A stretch of 64,000 nucleotides of DNA from the NCBI GenBank assembly GCA_014898415.1, contig RCTD01000006.1, positions 744,001 through 808,000 of the forward strand, read 5' to 3'. Shown piece after piece: positions 47,827 through 61,500 of this stretch. The notes below the pieces were generated by a model. It was not told where the DNA came from, did no database searches, and saw only the letters and a program-made list of their open reading frames with translations. The position numbers and the translations under genes were made by a program. The stretch comes from Stromatinia cepivora. Lineage: Eukaryota > Ascomycota > Leotiomycetes > Helotiales > Sclerotiniaceae. The stretch's first letter is position 1. Every line of letters starts with the position of its first letter.

Positions 47827-49720
47827 CCCCCTAGATCGGAAAATGATCTGAAACAAATGGAAAGGTATAGAAAATAGTAATTTATATAATTCGTAAATGA
47901 ATATATAAAGCGATTATAAGCAGATATCAATTAAGGATTGATGTAATGTATAAACCTGAAATGATTCTGGTATCCTTAAAATAAAGAAGAATTTGAGTAT
48001 ATATAAATCGCAAATTTCTCTTGATCTTCGATTTGCTACCTACGATATTCTTCAAAATCAAGATTTTGAATAATAAAAAGAAAGTTTTCCATCGAGAGAA
48101 TATAAATGATTGATCAATCCTGCGATATAGCAATCGAGAATATATATAGTTGTTAAACTATAATATATTGATCGCGATGGCGAAATAAAATAAATGAATT
48201 TTTTAAAGGTATATAAATCCCTTCTTTGTATTTTCGTTTTTATTTTAATCAAACTTTTATTGATTATTATTATACCTAAGATTTCGGGGTCTAAAAAGGT
48301 TAAATAAGTGAATCTCAATTATATTAGGCAAATGGTAGTTGAAAAGAAAGTTTTAAGAGAATCGAATACAAAAGAAGATTTCAGTATTCCTTTGAGGGAT
48401 TAATAAATCGAATAGAGAGAATTAATGAATCCAGTACAAATGACGAATCAAGATATCGATTTTTAAGAGTATAACTTAACTAAATCTGTTTCTAGAATAA
48501 TGTGTTATTATTTATTTCAGAAATTGTTCCCCTTTATCGAAGGAATTGTTATTTGTTATGGTTAATTATCAATTATAGGTTTAGATAGTAATTTGAAGGT
48601 AGATTTCATTTTTGAATTTTGTTATATAATTGAAAGATTTTATTAATCTTATATTTGTAATTGTTGAAGTAAAGGTTGTTCAATGAAAAAGAAAAAAGAG
48701 GGAGTGTTTCTTTATTTGATAATGATGATCTATTCGATTCTTTAGTGTCGGGTTTTTCGGATGATGAATCAGATGAAGAAGAGAGAGAAAAAAGATCGTC
48801 GAAAGTTGCTGGCTTTTTAATCAAAATAAAAGATAAAAGGAATTATAGGGAAAGGAATGATTATTTATATATTCGATATATAAAGTCGTTGATTATTGAA
48901 AGATATAATTTCTATAGCGAATGCTTTATTGATTCTTTCAAGCCGAATAATCGTCGATATTGGAATTGTAGTATTCATTTGTATACTCCCTTACTAGTTT
49001 TCCTTTATTCTTTAATAGATTATTATATCGCCGTTTATCAGCAAAATTCGAAAATAAGTTCTTTGTTCATTTTTTATCTTTATAATATACTGATTATTGG
49101 TTGTATAATTCAAATAGGGATACAGAATTGTAATGAAAATGATATTGGAGATTGAGGAGAAGAGAGAAGTTGTTTTTTCGCCCCTATATTATCGTTCCTT
49201 TTCTTCTCGTTATATTATTTATTGGAATCCTCGAAAGGCTGAATGGAAGAAATATATTATAATTTCGGAAAGCAATAATGAAGATGAGAAAGAAAGAGTA
49301 ATAGAAAAAAAGAGGAAGAAAGAGTAAATGGTATATCTAAAGAAAAAGGAAAAGAGGGATAGTCCCTTAGCTCTTATAATACTAATAATATCAATAGCTC
49401 CGGTTACTCCAATTGTTTTTTGTTTCTTAATTGTTATAAATAATCCAAAAGCTTTTTTACTTGAACTTCAAATTATTGAGCTTAGAAAAAAGCCTATCTT
49501 TCTTCGAGGACAGGAAAATGAAAAATGGAGAAGTGATCGATCTTGATTATTCTTTGTTTCCTGATGAATATAAAATATACGAATTGAAGTGCATTATAGA
49601 AAAGTATAATAATCTGGAATACCAAATAGGATTCATTCTATTCATACCAAAGGGAAGAAATACAAGCTCCAGATTATTGTTATTCAAATTCTATAATCGT
49701 TATTATTCAAACTTTATGAT
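47827..49720. other. Unassigned 1.9-kb segment between pol end and LTR
   Basis: On the minus strand this lies after the copia RNase H and before the polypurine tract, where copia elements usually have almost nothing. On the plus strand there is a chain of open frames from 48,676 to about 49,740, including one of 159 codons with an acidic stretch DDESDEEEREK and a hydrophobic C-terminal half, then a Lys/Glu-rich stretch (two frames with one stop between them). I recognise none of them. They could be a decayed extra ORF, another nested insertion, or chance openness. Confidence 0.4.
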
Positions 49721-52700
49721 CCTATTACTCATATCTTGTAGATTAAAAAAGGATCGGAAATATTCGAACTTTTGTCTTGTAAGGTTCTTGATAAGTCCAT
49801 CAGTAGTTATATCAATGGTCGGTAGATAAATTATATAAAAGTTCTCTTTTGAATATTCTTGATATAATCATATATTTTGGATATCGATGTAATATAATTT
49901 CATAATGATCCGTTCGTTTTTATCAATCACCAATCTGATCGTTTGCTGGTTGTTATAAAAGATCATTACAAATTCTTTCATTACTAGATCGATCTCTTTT
50001 AAAAAATGTAAAATTGCTATAGTTTCTTTTGATATATACTCGACTTCGAAAAGCTCTACTTTGGTAGTCGAAATAATCATGATATCTTACTTGAACGCTT
50101 TTTATACAATTAAACCATCAAAAAGGGATATAATGTACCTTTAAGATAATCAATAAGTATCTGGATTATCTGCAAAAGAAATATCTGAGAAGACAAGAAA
50201 TTGTGATATTTGATTACTACTATATTAGATCACGAGATATCTTATATTCCATAGATATTATAAATAATGATCAATAGCTTTTATATAATCACTCAATAAA
50301 TTAATCAAATAATGATTCAATTACAAAATAACGAATAATATATCCGCTTTTATAATGATTATAATATATAATATTAAACCTACTTTCTTTTGATATATTT
50401 TTATAATATATATAGAAACTTGATTTTGATTTTTCCGAAATACTATTATCGGGAACAATATGCTTGCTGTTCTGTTTATTGCTTTAAATTTCTTAATAAT
50501 CTTCTTAATATATATATTATAAACTAATTACAACTTTTTCTTAAATCGATTATAGAATATATATATACCCAGAAATTATTTAGTGTTTCCCAGATCTTAT
50601 AGTTCATATACAGCTTTGATTCCTTTGATGATCTTTGTAGCAGTTGATTCGTTTTTCTTATAATAAATGATCTGAATATCGTCTACGAAAAAAAGAATCA
50701 TAATGGTGTATTCTGGATTAATATATAAATATAATTCTTCTTTGTATTATACCAATCCTAGTTTCTCAAACATTCGAATGAAATCCCTAAATTATATAAT
50801 TAGGGAATCTTATAGACTATACAAAACTCGATCGATTATAACATTTTTGTTTAGGATTTTATATCTATCAAATAAATAGTATACAATTGAAGTATCAAAA
50901 AGATCATATAAAGCATTGATAAAAGCGTTGATTATATTGTATTACTTTATTTCGAGATTGTATTTAATAATGATTGTTATTACGATTCAGAATGATTGGT
51001 TTGCTAATATAACGGCATAAATAGTTTCAATAATACTTTTAGTTTGAAGATCTTTTTGTATTATTAAATATAAACGGCAATAAATGATTAAACCTTGATT
51101 ATCATATTTATATATAAACATTCATTAAAAGAGGATCGGTTTTGAAGGTTCCGATCCAGAATCGATTTTACACTAAATTTTCCTAACCTTAAGATTATTA
51201 ACCTCAAAATCGCAGTCCTGTTTGAATCAATATTCTATTTAATGATTTTCTAATTAATAATAAAAACAAAGTAATTTTGAAGCTGTAAATATATAAATTC
51301 AAGGAAGTGGTATTGTTTGTAATCCATTAATTATAGACCAGATAAAAGACAATGATGATTTTGCTTCAATTCCAATAATGATTATATTATGAACTATTAT
51401 AAATTGAGAACACTCCTTTATATTATCTATTCCTTATTGATCAGATCAGAATATAGAATGAAAATTATTTAAACAAAATAATCTTATTGAGTTTGTTCTT
51501 TGAAATATAATAGTTCCTATATAGAATCCAGTATTGAGATTGTTTTTTTGATAATATTATTATATATATAATTGCTTTTGTATATATACTAATTGCTCTG
51601 GGATGCGAAAGTCAGGTGATTCCTGGAAGAGAGATGATTCCGAATAGTAGTCGTATAATTGAAACTCAGACGGATTGATTTGAGCTTTGGGTATTTCAAT
51701 CTTTATAATATAAGCTCTTTTAGATATCTATTTGAGATTATAAATCCGCAAATCCTTTATGAATCGATTAAATGAATATATAAAACGCGGCAATCTTTGT
51801 AATAACTAGATTTCCTTTATAGAATACTTTGATTGATTATTCCAATATATATATTTCCTTTTAGAATATTGAGATTGATCGATTGAAATAATCTCTAGAT
51901 CATTTTCGTATATACCATAAAGAATTTCGATAATATAATTAGTAAATTTATATTTTATATTTTTTATATCAATATATTCGGTGAGGTTGGGATCTATATT
52001 ATTGTTATGGGTATCTCTTTGAATAATACCAATATCTTTATTCACAAAATGTAATTACTTTTCAATAAAAGAGTCGGCTTCTCCAGTTTCTCCAATAGAA
52101 GGATCGACCGGCATTTGTATATCTTTATTATATATCTTATCCTCATTATTTAAAGGATTAGATAAATTGAATAATTCTAGATCGATTTCTTTATTCTCAT
52201 TATCACCCTTTAGATCTATATCTATTCTTAAGATCAGTTTGTTTATAGATAATAGATCTAAAATACGCTTAATGAATGAATCAAGGGCTTTTTGATCTAT
52301 GAAAATAAATAGGTAAATAAAATCCTTATAATTATTCTTGTTTTGAATAATCGTTCTGTTTAATTCGATATGATTTTGTAGGTCAAAAGTTCTAATAAGC
52401 TGCTTAAGCTCTTCTGTAATATAAATATCGATTATTCGATTAATAGAATTTATACAATAAATGAATTCCTTATTGAATATTATATTTCGAGTGATAATAA
52501 CTTTATCGAGTTTGGATATCCATATATAATAGATCAATATATCTGAGATATAGCTTACTAAATACTTAATATATACTCGAAGATTAATTTTATATCATTT
52601 CCTATTAATTCCAGTTTCTTTGTTTTTATCCAAAGGATAAACTCGGTATCTATATTTATAGATTCTATTCCAATTGGAATAGAAATCATTAGATATTTTC

Positions 52701-54250
52701 TCTACAAGTAAGGGATTATCTTTGCGAAAATAATTATAAAATCATATATCGAACACTTTATTGAACGATTTAAAGGATTTAGTTTTCAAAGGATTTATAT
52801 TATATAGATAAATAACAATTTACATCATTTTCATCCACAATTTATCTGATAAACCTGTTATGATCCATATTTTTATTTGTTTTGTGATTATTTCTTATCC
52901 TATATGTTCTGATCCTTTATTGGGTTTATATATATGAAATAAAAATAATTCGAATTCGATACCTTCTTGCTTGATCTATTTCTTAAATAACATTACTTTT
53001 ATAATTCCAATAACAAATATATCATTATCCTGTTTGATTATTACGATCATTAGATTGTATTTATAGTGAACTCAGACTACAAAGTTTTGGATGATTGCAA
53101 ATACTTCGTCGTATGTTTTGCGATAAATTGGATATGAAAAGATTTTGTTACAATATATTTCTTTGATCAATAAAAGCTATAATATATTGTTATACTCTTT
53201 ATCGAAATCAAAAAGATCCTATTGAATTTTGTAGAAAAATCGAGATGATTGATGATCATTTGGAGTGTAAAAAATGATTTGTTTTGTATAAGTATAAATG
53301 CAATCGATGTAATTGGAATAAATGATACCTTTTATTTTGATATTTTATATTACAAATACTAAATGTTCAAAAGCTTTCTTTTCCAAATGTTTAAAGTGTT
53401 TATACTATATTTCATTTGTATCTTCTTTTAGGAGAAATAGATCGCAAGAATGATAAAATGCTTTGTTTATTTTTCTGTTCATTATTAAGTATATTATAAA
53501 AGGATTGTTTACAAAAATAGATAAAAGAATATTCGAATAAATAGAAAGCGATTTGTATTCTAAGAATACAAGATTTTCAGTATAAGTATATTAAGCAATT
53601 ACTATATTATTTGTATGATTTCCTTTACAAAAAGTACAATCATATCTTGAAAACTATAGGCCGGCTTTCTCCAATCAAATCTCCAAAACGATATTAATAT
53701 GAAAACCAGGAATGAATACTATATCGTTCAAGACCAGATCATTATTAGAATAACCTTCTCTCTTGATGATCCTTTTGATAATACGAACCTTGTATCCTAG
53801 GATTTGGAAACTGGAAATGCTTGTTTCTACAAGATCATTGGGATCGGATGATCGATATCGATAATCATTCAACAGAGATATATCATTCACAATATATATA
53901 GCATTATAATTATCGAATAAGGTATTATTAAACAAATAATGTATTCTCATTGCTATAGAGTATACCCTTGATTGATTATATCGAGTATTCAAAATAGCAA
54001 TATTGATTGAAGATCCTAAAGGATCAATAAAACCTTTCATCTATTTCCTTTTGATTTAATTAGGATGAAATTGCTTTTATAAATGCAATCTTATTTGATC
54101 TTTAATTGTTTATAGTTCGTTTTCACTGAATACCTTTTTGAGTAATGGATTGATCTTTCTGGTGAGCGCTAATTCTATGACTTTGCAATTGTATTGTGAA
54201 AGAGGTAGGTCGAGATACGTGCGTCCCGATAGCACGCTGCAAAGGGAAAT
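49721..54250 (-). pseudogene. Ty1/copia pol remnant (PR-INT-RT-RH)
   Basis: Read on the minus strand, domains come in copia order. A gag tail is near 54,060-54,240. Protease is at 54,040-53,675 (IVNDISLL, then DPNDLVETSISSFQILGY and FIPGFHINIV). The integrase core is near 53,110-52,800 (a decayed KPNKGSEHIG site in place of the usual PxQNGxSE). The integrase C-terminal linker is at 52,537-52,055. Reverse transcriptase has its FVDDIQ box near 50,670. RNase H is at 50,080-49,720 (STTKVELFEVE, then YNNQQTIRLV, DIQNI and TDGLIKNLTRQKFEYF). Frequent stops at Gln/Trp codons show it is dead. The order and motifs are clear although no domain is intact. The 5' LTR was not found. Confidence 0.8.
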
Positions 54251-54666
54251 GGGAATTGGAACTGATCAGATTATATTATAAAGACTTCAAATAGTAAAAC
54301 TAATAGATTTAGATAATAGTTTGGATTATACACAAATAGAATACAAAAAGACTAATAGAAAAACGATTGATTTTTTTCAAGGAGAGGGAAGCAGAGCCCT
54401 TTTTTATATCTAATTACAAAGAATCATATAACCATATAATTACAAATTAGTTACATATTAGATCTTGATATCCCAATTTTCTTATATCCTTCCTCTTTCC
54501 GGAATATATATTCTATCTAACCTCAAAACAACTACAAAAAGTAAAAACTAAAAAAATCAAAAGATAATTAGACTAAAAAAAGCTAATTAAAGTATTAGTA
54601 AATTAAAACAATAAACAATTTTTAAGATTGTCTTAAAAAAACAATATATTTTAGATTTTCATTAAT
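54251..54666. other. Non-coding junction between elements
   Basis: About 400 bp between the copia gag tail and the stop of the next remnant. A short GC-richer island (about 54,205-54,250) sits at the junction and may mark an insertion boundary. No gene seen. Confidence 0.35.
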
Positions 54667-57600
54667 CCAAATCTGCTTTTGTTGTCTTTTTATCAAATTC
54701 GATAGAAATTTCAAATTCCTGAAAAGTATTCTTATTGTCCTTTCCATCTCCAGTTTTTCTTAAACATTTAACCGGACACCTCGTAACGGACTTTATACTT
54801 GTAATCAGACTTTTTGATGATTCCTGAATGCAATTTGAATAACGAGTAGGAATTTTTGGCGTTACAAATTCTTACCCAATACTGAAGGGGTGATTCTTTC
54901 TTTTACTATTAAATCTTGTAGAAGGCTTCCTTACTGGAAGGCGATTTATCTATTCTCCACCTAACTTACAACCCACATCAGAAACTGAAACGATACTTTA
55001 TATTCCAAAAAATCCAATTGGGGATGGATTGAATAACATTGTAAATTGGTTTTGAATCGATTTTCGCCCCGCAACTTCTTTTCCTTTTCCAATGAACTTT
55101 TTTGGTGTAGATTGAGGTTTCCCAGTAGGAGATTCTTTATCAACTAGATTTACAACCTTCCAATTGCCAATGTTTTCTTTATCAGGGAATTCATCATCTT
55201 CGAGATCCTTATCGCGAAAAGCTTTTTGCTTTTGTAAAGACGCATCATAATTTACAAATAATGATCGATCTCTCTATTGCTTTTTCTTGTTTTGGAACAC
55301 TTCAAATTGGATGATCAGATCCATTATTACAAAATTACGCCATCGTTTATATCAAAGCTCGAATTCATTATCATTGACTTCGAACAATCTATTTGCTATT
55401 CCCTTCATAATATTAGAATTTTAAGATAAATATTTTAAAAGGGTTATAGAAAGATAATCTCGTAAAACAAAATTGATATTAAAAGAAAAAGGTCGGGAAA
55501 TATGAAAGCCTTTTTTATTAAATTCGTTTAATTTAAAGAAAACAGTTTGATTTTGAAGAGATCTCCAAAGGTTTTTGTAAGAGCTACCATCCTTTATATT
55601 CTTTTCATCCAAAGTTATAGTTAGGTAGAAGATCGATATCAAAATCAATCCATAGAATCCAAAAGAGTTAGTATATCTCAAAATAGTATCTAATCGAATT
55701 ATAATTGCTCGGGATTCAGGCTTAACCAAGGTCCTCCAATGGAATTGATTCTTTCATTCGGCCTTCTGGAAAGCTTCCCTCCTTATTGCCCAATCAAAAT
55801 TATATTATAATTGATAAATAAAAAAATACTTCTTTAGAAGTTCCCGAATTAAATTATTGTTGTTATTTAATTTATAAAAAGTAAGGATTTGATATTCTTT
55901 ATAAGAACTTTTAATCGATTCCCTTAATTTAGGAAAATCAACCATAATAATCATTCTTTTTGAAACTTCGTCTCATTTATTCTTAAAAATTAAATAGAAA
56001 AGATCAAAAAAGGAATAACAAAGATTAAACTTTTTATTATAATTAGAAAAACACAATACAGACAAAGATACTGATACAAAACAGAACTCTTTATCCTTTT
56101 GAGTATGGATAACGGCACACTACAAAGTAGGATCGTATCTTAAAAAAAATTGAATGATCGAAAAGTAGTAATTCGAAAGTAGATCTTCTTTAAAGATTCC
56201 GCAGAAATACTATTCGTAAGTAACGAGAACATTTTCGCAAACATTTCGTAAATCGAACCTATCTTTTTGTTCGAAGATATATTGAAACAAAGGAATATAC
56301 AGGGTAAATTGGTTCTTAAAGGATTCTCCATTTAATGATCCTAGTAAAAGAAGGTTATCTTTGAAAACTTCATTAAAATCAGGGGAATAAAAACTCCCCA
56401 TTAAACCGAATCAATTAGGGCCGAGGATTTACTTTGATCATTCCAAAGCTAAGAACTGATATGGATGGAATTAAGGGTAAAATATCCTTATCAATCTTAT
56501 TTCATCAATATACTCTCAGTTCCTGGCAATAATAACCAATCTATTTCGTAATTCCTTAGCCAAAATATATTTCGATTTTAGATTGAGGAGCTTTGTTAGG
56601 GTATACAAATGATATATACATGGAGTATCCATAATGATTTACTCCCTTAGCGATACAACAATTTTCCATTTTATTTAATCGGCAATATATTCGTTATCCA
56701 CCAAAGAGTACCATCCCTCTTCAAGTTGATAGTTTAAATTGTAAAAACAGTTTTTCAGTTTTTATAAAGAATTTAAGATTATTTTAAAATTATCGAAGGT
56801 TGAATTGTTATTGTCTGAAACAAATTCAGTATTATAATCAACTGTACAACGATAAAATACAAATCTATCCAGAATAGATGGATAAAAAAGGGCTTTTTTC
56901 GAAAAATTAAAATGATAATCTTTCTTTTCCCATTTATCGATATTTGTAACTGTAGGCTCCGAAATTGGTACAATCGCTTAGGAATAGAGAAGTCGGTGTA
57001 CGCGAGGGATATCTGATGTAGTAACTACTTCCAATTGTTTCTCAGTATTAGATTCCTTTTCATTATCATCATTGTTAAGGGGTACTAGAACAATTTCTAT
57101 AACAATCATTTTGCGGATAGATTTATCCCTTTGTTAAGTTTTGGAGGGATTTTCGTTTTTACAATATTCTTTTAGAAACCCGAAATTATCAAGGGTAAAT
57201 CTATAAATTTTGAGGACAGAATTCTGTGTAAGATTATAAAAAAGAAGTATCCAATTTTTCTTGTTCTTCGTATTGGCTTTTGTAATAAATTTATATATAA
57301 TATAGAAATCTGTAGGGCTGTATTTTTTGACTCCCTTGCCTTTTTTTCGTACAAGGCGTTCGGTCATATATCTGTTCAGAAACTTTACAAGGATTTGAGG
57401 GTTAAAATGAAAAGCGTAATAGGCTATATCCGTTTTTATTGAAGTACCACTTAAACTTATATCTTCCGATTAAAAACGGGTGAGAGCTTTTCCTTGAACG
57501 GTTGTCCAAATTCTTTCGAGATTTTTAAGACCTTCTCTGGCTTTATTACAACGTTATTTAACAAATTGAATTATATCATTGTTTTTAGCAAAATAATCGG

Positions 57601-57900
57601 TTTTGGAGAGATCAATCGTTTTATAGAACTTTTAACCTTCAATTCGATCTTTTATTTTATTTGCAAAATCTCCAACGAGGTTAGCAATATTTATAAAATA
57701 ATTGAGCTACTGCTCAAAAGTGTTATATTTTTCCTTAACTTTAAGAATTTCAATGAATACGAATGCTTCGATTTCATTATTGAAGGAATGATTTTTGTAT
57801 TGGATAAGAAAAGGAGTGTTATTGTTAATAGAGCGGAAGGCTATAGTCTGATTAAATCTTTCTTTAGATATTATATTAAAACTTGAATAAAAACTTTTGT
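54667..57900 (-). pseudogene. Unrecognised minus-strand coding remnant, about 1,000 codons
   Basis: One minus-strand reading, with occasional frame changes, stays open far more than expected in DNA this AT-rich. Most interruptions are TAA or TAG where CAA, CAG or TGG would fit, the RIP signature. Recognisable order: a Lys/Arg-rich N-terminal part near 57,350; a middle with EEGWYSLVDNEYIAD and MDTPCIYHLYTLTKL (about 56,600-56,740); IIIRLDTILRYTNSFGFYGL near 55,690; a Lys/Pro-rich polar stretch near 55,100-55,250; and a Cys-containing C-terminus VTRCPVKCLRKTGDG ending at a stop near 54,667. I cannot assign it to a family. It lies directly downstream of the gypsy integrase, so it could be an extra ORF of that element or a separate captured or nested gene. 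Confidence 0.5.
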
Positions 57901-58500
57901 AAATGGTAAAATGAATACAAATAAAGAATTGATAACTTCAAATCAAGTTTTTAAAGAAAGCAGATTTAAAAAGAAAATATTGAATTGTTTAAATACTGTT
58001 CAGGAATTGTTCGCAAATTGTTTAAAAGTGAGGTCGATAGTATAATAAGTTTTTTTTCAAAAAAAATTCAAATATTTTTTTCCTTTTAAGAATTATAAAA
58101 CTTTCTTTATCGAGTTTTTTAATTGATGATCAAAAACTTGTAACAACAATTCCTTTTCGATTTATTGTATTTGTTTTTTTCCTTTTGGTTTTATATTGTT
58201 TTGCGATTAAGCAAAGAATAATCCTTAATTATTTGTTATCTTTTATTTGGAAAATTGTGGATGTTTAGAAATTCAGTTCTTTTGATTTATTCATTCATAC
58301 AAATCCTTAGAATTGTTATTTATAAAGAGATCTGAATGTAAGATATATTTCTTGAAACGGATACCTGTATAGGTTCTATTAAGCGGGGTATCATTTATTT
58401 CTTTAAAGGTATATATAGAAAGATCCTTTAACTTCTTTATCATTTTGTAAGATCTATATTATTTGAAAGCAAATTTTGTATTGTAAGATATATCGATTTT
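57901..58500. other. AT-rich spacer
   Basis: About 600 bp of very AT-rich sequence. No feature resolved; it may include the degenerate end of the gypsy integrase. Confidence 0.3.
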
Positions 58501-61500
58501 TAATCAAGAATTGTAATATAGAATTATATCTTCAATTCGAATATTCTTATTTAGTGTTTTGTGATTGAGATTATATTGAAGTTTATTATCTTTTTTATAA
58601 CATCATTTGCAAAGGATTGTTTCCTTAATATCTTTATTTAGCATTTTTAATTATCGTACTTTAATGATTAATAAATCTTCCTGGGTTCGTATATTTTCCC
58701 AATCAAGGATCCTTTAAATTGTATACATAATTTCAAAAGGTAATATAGTTTTTCGCCTGTAAATTAATTCAAATAATATTTTGTTTGTCGGTTTGTAAAT
58801 TGAGATATGATTAGTAAATAATATTGTTTTCAATTATTCAGATTATCTATGTTTTCTTTGTGATAGGCAGGAAAGTACTTTTGCGATAGAATGATAATCT
58901 TTTTTCATTATTCTATTGATTTATAGATAATAGACTGATATCTTGATTTTGTCGATTCTGTACTTTTTGTAATAAGTAAGTATAGTGTTTTTGTTTTTAG
59001 GTTTTTTATTTATAATAATTTCTCCAAAAAAACTATAATGATAGATTATTTTATAAAGGAACTTGGCAACCACTTCCGAGGTAATATTCTGTAAGACTTT
59101 AGTTTCCATCTAATCATTCAGATTTTCTCGTAGAACAATAAAGTATTTGAACTTATGATCGTTAGGCATTTTTGTAATATCCATATCAACTTTATGCCAA
59201 ATATTTGAGGTCTAAATAGCAATCATTGGTTTACTTATTTGTTTGGATAATCTGAATTGGCAAACAGAACAAGAAGTCATCCAATTTTTCATATTTTTAT
59301 ATATTTTATTCTATTAATAATAATTGTGCATTTTAGTATATAATGATTTTAGATTTTTGTGATCCAGTTCTTTATATACTTGAACTATAATTTTTGTTTT
59401 TTCGATTAGGTTATCATCTATTATTATATAGATGAAAGGTAATCTGTTTCTTTGGATTCTGAATAGGTAGCGATCCTTTATACAAAAGTTAAAAGCTTTC
59501 TTTTTGAAAGTTTGCTAATCCTTTGTTAATATATTTTTAGGTTTTTGTAATGTAATGATATACTAAGCGATTATTTATATTTTTTCATTTTCGTTTTCCA
59601 AAATTTGAGACAATCTTAAAATTTTGGAGCTATTTATGTTCATTATCGGATTTATCTGTAATGAATTCAGATTTGTAATGATCGAATTATCAATATCTTC
59701 TTTATATTCCTTATCAATATTGTTCGAGGTAATTCGTAATCGTTATGATAGGGTATTTGCAATAATGTTTTTGTTTTCAGGAATATATTTGATATCAAAG
59801 TCGAAGAGCCTGATCCAAACAATTCATTTTATAACCAAAGTATTAAATAGATTTGTAGTTACTTTATTTAATTGAACTACAAATATATTTGTATTAATTT
59901 CTAAAAGGAAATGAATATCATAAAGATCTTTTTTGTATTTTTATAGAGTTTTGAGTATTCCCTTATATTCTTTTTTAATGGTATTATAGTTTTGTTCAGT
60001 ATAATTCTATATATTATTCTTATATTTAGTAATAATGCGAAGTTTATTATTGTATATTTGATCTAAAACAGTTCTTCATTCTATTAAGCTAGTATTAATA
60101 ACGAGTACAATGGTTCTGGTTCTAGATAAATAAATCAATGAAAGAAGGATTAGGGCCGAAGTTAATTTATTTTTCAGTAAGGTCATTACAGTATTATAAT
60201 TAGTGATCCAAATAAATTTTATATTTTTTTTTAATAATATATAGAGAGACTTTGTAATAGTAGTAAAATTCTCTATCCAAAATTGATAGAAGATATATAC
60301 TTCAAGGAACATTTTAATTTTATAATTGTTTGAGCAAGGTGGCCATTTAAGTATTTTGATGATTTTGGTAGTATCGGGATTTCTTTCTTCAGAATTGATA
60401 TAATAATTTATGATTCGGATTTCATTGTAATACTATTTGGATTTGATATTGATAATATATCCTGTACGCTTAATGCGTTCTATTGTAATATTCAGGTTTT
60501 TCAGGTGTTTGATAACGAATTTCTTCAATCCAGGTTCAACTTCAATTTCATTATATTGAGTTCTGGGACCCTTAATTCCAATGTTATTCAAGTAAGGTAT
60601 GGCAACATCAGGTATAATATTTTATAGTATCCTTGATATAATCCTTACAAATTGAATAATCGAATTAATAGCCCTTTATAGTAGAATAATGAACTTTATC
60701 AGATTAAGAGGGGTTATAATAGTAATGATGTCTTTATTCTTTTTATTTAAAGATATTTGATTATATTTAGAGAAGAAGTTAATCAAGGATATTAATAAAT
60801 ATCTAGTTATTTGTTTAGCAAATTTCTTTAAGTTTGGAGGTATATTTGTATTTTATAGGATTACAATATTTGCTTTTGTTATTGTAATAACAATACGGTA
60901 TTTGTCAGTTTTGTTCTTTTTAATTAAATATCAAGGGTTTCGGTATAATCCTTCTCCTTCTTTTAATATATTTTATTTGATATGATCTCTTATTATTTCG
61001 ATAATTATTGGTAAGAGGGTTTTAGGGGGTACGAAATCAGGAGTTTGCCAGGTTTTATATGGTATTATCTTGATAATCTATGGCAGGGCAATTGAAGGTT
61101 TGATATTGCTGGTTTCTATCCAATCAAAAGTTAATGTTACTTTTCGATTCTGTAGTAGTGCAAAAAGAAATTCCTTTTTATATTTCCAAAATATATTTTC
61201 GATATTTAACAATGTTAAATATTCTTGTATCAATCGGAAACCTTCAGGTCTGATATCGAAGTATGGTATCAAATACTTCGAAAAGGGATTTGATGGTTGA
61301 TATTTAGGGTGTTTTGTATATTCCAATTCTAGTTAATTAGAATCATCTCCTAGGATTTCTTTATCGATATACTTTGTTTCGTTTGAAGGTTTTATTTTGT
61401 TCTTCTTTTTCTTATATATATTGTTGATTGGGATAAGAATTTCGGATTTAACATTGGTTAGTTTCTTCTAGGTATTGCTTTCTGTTTTAAGTTCTTTCAA

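Noticed and set aside
57494..57886. 130-codon plus-strand ORF in the AT-rich block
   Set aside because: It is the antisense shadow of the minus-strand coding remnant, and its hydrophobic composition follows from AT-rich codons.
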